From Candidatus Thiodiazotropha sp. (GTDB taxonomy: Bacteria; Pseudomonadota; Gammaproteobacteria; Chromatiales; Chromatiaceae), in assembly GCA_023838465.1 (NCBI GenBank), contig JAIVEQ010000003.1, forward strand, positions 62,001 through 126,000: a DNA stretch of 64,000 bases. Reading direction: 5' to 3'. Position numbers and translations under genes: made by a program. The notes under the pieces are model-generated. The model made no database searches, was not told the origin of the DNA, and was given only the letters and a program-made list of their open reading frames with translations. The first letter of the stretch is position 1, and each line of letters begins with the position of its first letter. Positions 60,290-64,000 of the stretch are shown here, in pieces.

Positions 60290-61359
60290 GCACGATTGAG
60301 GTCAGCCTCACCAAACAGCTTGGGGATTTCCACCTGGATGTATCGTTCAAGCTGCCTGCAAACGGTGTTATCGCGCTTTTCGGCCGCTCTGGATCTGGCA
60401 AGACCAGCCTGCTGCGTGCAATAGCCGGACTCATTCGACCGAGCAATGGTGTGGTTAAAATAAATGGTGAGATTTGGCAGGATGAGCATCAGTTTATACC
60501 CACCCATCAACGCCCATTGGGTTACGTGTTCCAGGAAGCCAGTCTGTTTCCTCATCTCTCGGTCAGGCGTAATCTGGAGTATGGCTGGCGTAGAATCCCC
60601 AAGGCCAACAGAAAAATAGATTTTGACAGTGTTGTCGAGCTGCTGGGTATCGGCCCGTTTATCCAGCGCGCCACTCATCGTCTTTCAGGGGGTGAGCGAC
60701 AACGTGTCGCCATTGCCCGGGCGCTATTAACCAGTCCACGTCTACTGCTGATGGATGAGCCCCTATCCGCCTTGGATCATGGTGCCAAGCGATCAATACT
60801 ACCCTATCTTGAGAACCTCAATGATGAGTTAGCCATCCCCTCACTGTATGTCTCCCACGATCCTAACGAAGTGGCCCATCTTGCCGATCAGATGGTCGTA
60901 CTGGAAGAGGGCAAAGTCATTGCCACAGGCCCTGCCGCCAATCTGTTGACTCAACTTGATCTGCCAATGGCCCAATTTGATGACGCTGCAGCAACCCTGG
61001 CGGGTAGTGTCTCTGCCCATGATCATACCTTCCACCTTACCTGGATATCGATGCATGGGGGGCGTGTGGCAGTTGCGAGGGAAGACCTGCCGGTTGGTCG
61101 GCATGCCCGGGTACGCATTCAGGCAAGGGATGTCAGTCTCTCCCTGAAAGCCCATTCGGATACCAGTATCATCAATATCCTGCCTGCCATTGTTGTGGAC
61201 ACCAAAGAGGTCAACCAAACCCAGATGATTGTGCGACTCGAGCTATTTGATGGCCAGACACTACTCTCACGTATCACTCGCCGATCCGGGCTGGGACTGG
61301 GGTTGCACGAGGGAATGCAGCTCTATGCCCAGGTTAAGAGTGTCGCCCTAATTGGTTGA
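60286..61359 (+). CDS. modC: Molybdate ABC transporter ATPase ModC
   Basis: A 357-residue ATPase. Walker [11 protein letters not shown]-loop [21 protein letters not shown], signature [16 protein letters not shown], Walker [13 protein letters not shown], and switch H in YVSHDPNEV. The C-terminal Mop/TOBE domain (~290-357) binds molybdate ([33 protein letters not shown]). The ATG at 60286 is chosen because it overlaps the modB stop; longer frames run through modB. Confidence 0.95.
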   Translation: MSTIEVSLTKQLGDFHLDVSFKLPANGVIALFGRSGSGKTSLLRAIAGLIRPSNGVVKINGEIWQDEHQFIPTHQRPLGYVFQEASLFPHLSVRRNLEYGWRRIPKANRKIDFDSVVELLGIGPFIQRATHRLSGGERQRVAIARALLTSPRLLLMDEPLSALDHGAKRSILPYLENLNDELAIPSLYVSHDPNEVAHLADQMVVLEEGKVIATGPAANLLTQLDLPMAQFDDAAATLAGSVSAHDHTFHLTWISMHGGRVAVAREDLPVGRHARVRIQARDVSLSLKAHSDTSIINILPAIVVDTKEVNQTQMIVRLELFDGQTLLSRITRRSGLGLGLHEGMQLYAQVKSVALIG

Positions 61360-61634
61360 ACCAGTGAGAGAACAGCTGAGGTTGTAGAATATTCCCATAT
61401 AGTACAACAATCTGTAGGACTGCCATATTGGTATGGCAATATCTTCATAAACCTCTGCATTGGTTCTAATCACGAACTAATGATAAGAATCCCCCCTATC
61501 ATTCGCGCACTCAATCCACAGTGCCGCCTCAAGTAATACCTTTCCTATCTAGCTGATTATAAACTGGATTTATTATTTGATCAGCAACCTTGCAAACCCT
61601 CTAATCAGAGGAAACGATCACATAGTTACTATGT

Positions 61635-62651
61635 TTGACAAACGGTATTAACTATCTCGAATACAATCGGCTCTTTATTGGCACCGGGCAGAAATGCACG
61701 TATTTATGGACGAGCAGTAAAGTGCGTAGGTATAAAAAAGTCCTATGGATATTGAAATTAATCTATGGAGCCATCTCTAAAGTTGAGGTTTCACGTCCAT
61801 ATAGCCCTCTAAGACTAGGTCCGCGTCAGGCAAAAGTTGCCTTTTTCTGTTTGGGGCTTCTCTATCTCAGCAAATTGATGGAGATGAATCAATCACAAAG
61901 AAAATCTTTTGAGGGACTTATTAAGGACTATCCTGAGACGATCCTCAACATATTCTGGCCCTATCAATGTTCAAGCTGGGGGGTATTGACTCGAATTGAG
62001 CATCTTCACAATCATTGTGTCACAGTTGATCGGCTCGAAAATAAATTTAGTCTTCGGAACCACAAACATATCATCATTACAGAATTGAACGAAGTCTACC
62101 CGGGGCTGCGTATTGTATTAGACAAAAACCGTTATTTTCTACGGGAAGGATTGCTGGTCATCAACCTCTATATAGAGGATAGCCGGATATTCTCGCTTGC
62201 TTTCTCTTTCTATCAATATGAGAGCGGAGAAATTGATGCAATCATAGGCGCAATTCAGGGTAGGAAATCAGCAAATATTAAAGAGATATACCACGATATT
62301 ACCAAACAGACACACGGCATACGCCCGCGTGATCTGCTCATCGAAATCTTTCAGCTAATTTGCAGCCATCTAGGCGTCTCAAAAATTATTGCTGTCTCCA
62401 ACACCTATAGACAGCATCGACATATCTACTATTCACTGGCAAATAAAGAGCAGTTGATCGTGCTCAATTACGATGAAGTCTGGCAGGATCGTGGAGCTTC
62501 ATACTACAGTGAGGAGTTTTATAAACTCCCTGCATACTTGATAAGAAGAACAAAAAAAGAAATAGCGAGTAAAAAACGGTCTCTTTACAAAAAAAGATAC
62601 TTATTTCTCGATCAACTGGAAGCAACACTCAAGCAATACTTTTCATTGTGA
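61635..62651 (+). CDS. DUF535 (VirK/YbjX-like) family protein
   Basis: A 338-residue soluble protein of the DUF535 family, which includes VirK and YbjX; molecular function unknown, with links to virulence and membrane stress. Characteristic segments are GVLTRIEHLHNHCVTVDRLENKF, FYQYESGEIDAIIGAIQGRK, THGIRPRDLLIEIFQLICSHLGVSKIIAVSNTYRQHRHIYYSL and FLDQLEATLKQYF. The start is a TTG at 61635 if full length, and no clear ribosome-binding site is seen, so the N-terminus is uncertain. The gap before it (61360-61634) holds nothing recognised. Confidence 0.8.
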   Translation: MTNGINYLEYNRLFIGTGQKCTYLWTSSKVRRYKKVLWILKLIYGAISKVEVSRPYSPLRLGPRQAKVAFFCLGLLYLSKLMEMNQSQRKSFEGLIKDYPETILNIFWPYQCSSWGVLTRIEHLHNHCVTVDRLENKFSLRNHKHIIITELNEVYPGLRIVLDKNRYFLREGLLVINLYIEDSRIFSLAFSFYQYESGEIDAIIGAIQGRKSANIKEIYHDITKQTHGIRPRDLLIEIFQLICSHLGVSKIIAVSNTYRQHRHIYYSLANKEQLIVLNYDEVWQDRGASYYSEEFYKLPAYLIRRTKKEIASKKRSLYKKRYLFLDQLEATLKQYFSL

Positions 62652-62758
62652 TAGTGGAATAATGGGGGTAGGTAGCTGGTTACTGCCTATTGCTAACCCA
62701 AAGGCAGGTTAGTGACCACTACCTTGCCACTATTCCATGACGGCTTAAATAGAGCGCT

Positions 62759-63538
62759 ATGACAACTGGCTGGCTTCTCTTCACTGACCTAGACGGCATC
62801 TTGTTGGATCAAGATAGTTACGACTATCAACCGGTGGTTCCTGCTCTGCAGAAACTGAAAGAGAGCAATACGCCGATCATCCCGGTCTCGAGTAAAACCC
62901 AGGCTGAACTTGCTGTGTTGATGCAGAAACTGAACCTTGATGGTCCGGTGATAGGAGAAAACGGTGCAGTTATCAGCTATCCCGGTGAAGAGCCACAAAT
63001 TGCCCCGCCCGGCTATCTGCTGATACGTGATTATCTGGTCGATTCTCGCACCAACCCAACTTATGACACACTCGGCTTCGGTGACATGGAGATCAAAGAG
63101 GTTATGGAAATTACCGGGCTTCCTCACGATATGGCCCTGCTCGCCATGCAGCGACTCGGCTCGGAGGCTTTTATCTGGCAGGGTAACGATGCCGGACTGA
63201 GGCAGTTCAGACTAGAGGCTGCGCGAGCAGGACTGCGACTTCTGCAGGGAAGGCGCTTTCTCCAACTATTAGGCAACACAGACAAGGGTCGAGCTATACG
63301 ATTTGTTACAAAACATTTGAAGAAGAGGGGATTACCCATTAGTAAAACGATCGGGCTGGGTGACAGCAACAATGATCGGGAAATGTTGCTTGCTGTCGAC
63401 ATTCCCATCATAGTTCGCAAGCAGAATGGTAGCCACATCCGTCTCAAACAGCGCCCCGATGCCATCATCAGTGACATCACCGGACCTGCCGGATGGAATC
63501 AGGTGATCCTGGATCTGTTCGCTAAACAGGAGGAGTAA
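62759..63538 (+). CDS. Mannosyl-3-phosphoglycerate phosphatase-like HAD hydrolase
   Basis: A 259-residue HAD-superfamily phosphatase of the Cof/IIB subgroup, like YedP and MpgP, which dephosphorylates mannosyl-3-phosphoglycerate to the compatible solute mannosylglycerate. Motif I is DLDGILLD with nucleophile D10 and acid/base D12, motif II VSSKT, motif III K in NTDKGRAI, and motif IV GLGDSNNDREML. In motif I isoleucine replaces the usual threonine (DLDGTLLD). No mannosyl-3-phosphoglycerate synthase is in the window, so the substrate is not certain. A hairpin-rich stretch with GGTAG/CTACC arms lies upstream (about 62665-62725). Confidence 0.82.
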   Translation: MTTGWLLFTDLDGILLDQDSYDYQPVVPALQKLKESNTPIIPVSSKTQAELAVLMQKLNLDGPVIGENGAVISYPGEEPQIAPPGYLLIRDYLVDSRTNPTYDTLGFGDMEIKEVMEITGLPHDMALLAMQRLGSEAFIWQGNDAGLRQFRLEAARAGLRLLQGRRFLQLLGNTDKGRAIRFVTKHLKKRGLPISKTIGLGDSNNDREMLLAVDIPIIVRKQNGSHIRLKQRPDAIISDITGPAGWNQVILDLFAKQEE

Positions 63539-63731
63539 TCTCAAAAAGACCATGTGGTAGATGCAACTATCGCTACCCTCTCTCAACCAGTGACTGCGCC
63601 CTCAAGCAAACAGGTATACCCAACTCGTTTGCTACAGTTTAATTACCATAACATTCCCTTCAATAAATCCATTTATAGTGTTTTTGCTTATAAAAACTGA
63701 CTATATTCAATATCTCTTAAGTATAAATGTG

Positions 63732-63745
63732 TTGATCCAAATCAA
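63732..63745. promoter_or_regulatory. FNR-type box TTGATCCAAATCAA
   Basis: A perfect TTGAT-N4-ATCAA site, 93-106 bp upstream of the DsrC/TusE-like start codon. A CTATTTTT segment at about 63776-63783 would be a reasonable -10 region, putting the box near a typical activator position. Suggests oxygen-responsive expression. The rest of 63539-63837 is AT-rich and empty. Confidence 0.6.
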
Positions 63746-63837
63746 CCCTATGTCAGAATCCGAATCAAAATCCTGCTATTTTTAAAGGACAACAATTAAA
63801 AAAACTGAACATTTCATAACACACCAAGGAGACTAAG

Positions 63838-64000
63838 ATGAGGCTTGAATATTCGGAGACAGAAAGCCCTCCTGATTCGGTAAAGGCCCATACCAGCATT
63901 GAAGTTGAAGGCAGGATGATTGCTATCGATAAGGATGGCTATTTATTGGACTTTGACGATTGGAGTCCCGCTGTTACAGAAGCCCTTGCAGAAGCTGACG
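63838..64000 (+). CDS. DsrC/TusE-family sulfur relay protein, N-terminal part
   Basis: The first 54 residues of a DsrC/TusE-family protein, cut by the window end. IEVEGRMIAIDKDGYLLDFDDWSPAVTEALAEAD matches the family opening (beta hairpin, D-x-x-G-Y-L, W-x-x-x-x-A), in which C-terminal cysteines carry persulfide sulfur to DsrAB or the Tus relay. The cysteine arm is outside the window, so DsrC proper, TusE or a DsrC-like regulator cannot be told apart. AAGGAG lies 7 nt before the ATG. Confidence 0.85.
   Translation, partial: MRLEYSETESPPDSVKAHTSIEVEGRMIAIDKDGYLLDFDDWSPAVTEALAEAD

Overview
The window looks like a chromosomal segment of a free-living or symbiotic gammaproteobacterium. Base composition is moderate, most genes have clear Shine-Dalgarno sites, and the best family matches I recognise (SUF cluster, MetE/MetR, ModABC, TAXI-type TRAP transporter, CZB chemoreceptors, DcaP-like porin, DsrC/TusE-like protein at the right edge) fit a sulfur-oxidising member of the Chromatiales or Sedimenticola/Thiodiazotropha type. 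The species is inference; nothing in the window proves it. No rRNA, tRNA or CRISPR array was seen.

Layout. 1-688: 3' part of an RND adaptor gene broken by a repeat element. 685-4.7 kb: a diguanylate cyclase, then an exosortase-type acyltransferase with a ThiF-like partner, then two small proteins. 4.8-13.8 kb: signalling block (sigma-54 response regulator, CHASE/PAS histidine kinase, PAS protein, two CZB chemoreceptors, a SIMPL protein). 13.9-19.0 kb: suf operon on the minus strand in the order sufB-C-D-DUF59(sufT)-A-E, with no sufS. 19.5-25.5 kb: split hypothetical gene, 7TM-DISM diguanylate cyclase, sdaA, bacteriohemerythrin, metR, divergent from metE (25.6-27.9 kb). 29.5-32.9 kb: TAXI TRAP transporter with a universal stress protein. 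37.6-44.0 kb: heavy-metal RND efflux operon (czcI/C/B/A type). 44.2-53.1 kb: porin and a MarR-controlled operon (MMPL-type RND, SDR, LolA-like, DUF1302, membrane protein). 53.3-58.4 kb: CDF transporter and AcrAB-type RND pump. 58.8-61.4 kb: modABC. 61.6-64.0 kb: DUF535 protein, mannosyl-3-phosphoglycerate phosphatase-like HAD protein, and the start of a DsrC/TusE-family gene with an FNR-type box upstream.

The most striking feature is a 283-bp element with three complete, by-eye identical copies (18670-18952, 19581-19863, 39727-40009) and a fourth cut by the left edge (1-146). Each sits inside a coding sequence (an RND adaptor, sufB, a hypothetical gene, czcB). In silico removal of exactly 283 bp restores an uninterrupted reading frame in all three testable cases, with no target duplication. 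It carries no transposase and can fold into extensive stems. One strand has purine-rich loops, so it looks like a structured-RNA mobile element of the HEARO/OMEGA (IscB guide RNA) kind that lacks its protein gene. In sufB the junction creates a new ATG. Two copies form a perfect inverted pair around the putative suf promoter.

Other regulatory signals: an IscR-like site upstream of sufB, two matching MarR-type palindromes, FNR/DNR-like boxes, two families of dispersed hairpin repeats, and a MITE-like inverted repeat between sufB and sufC.
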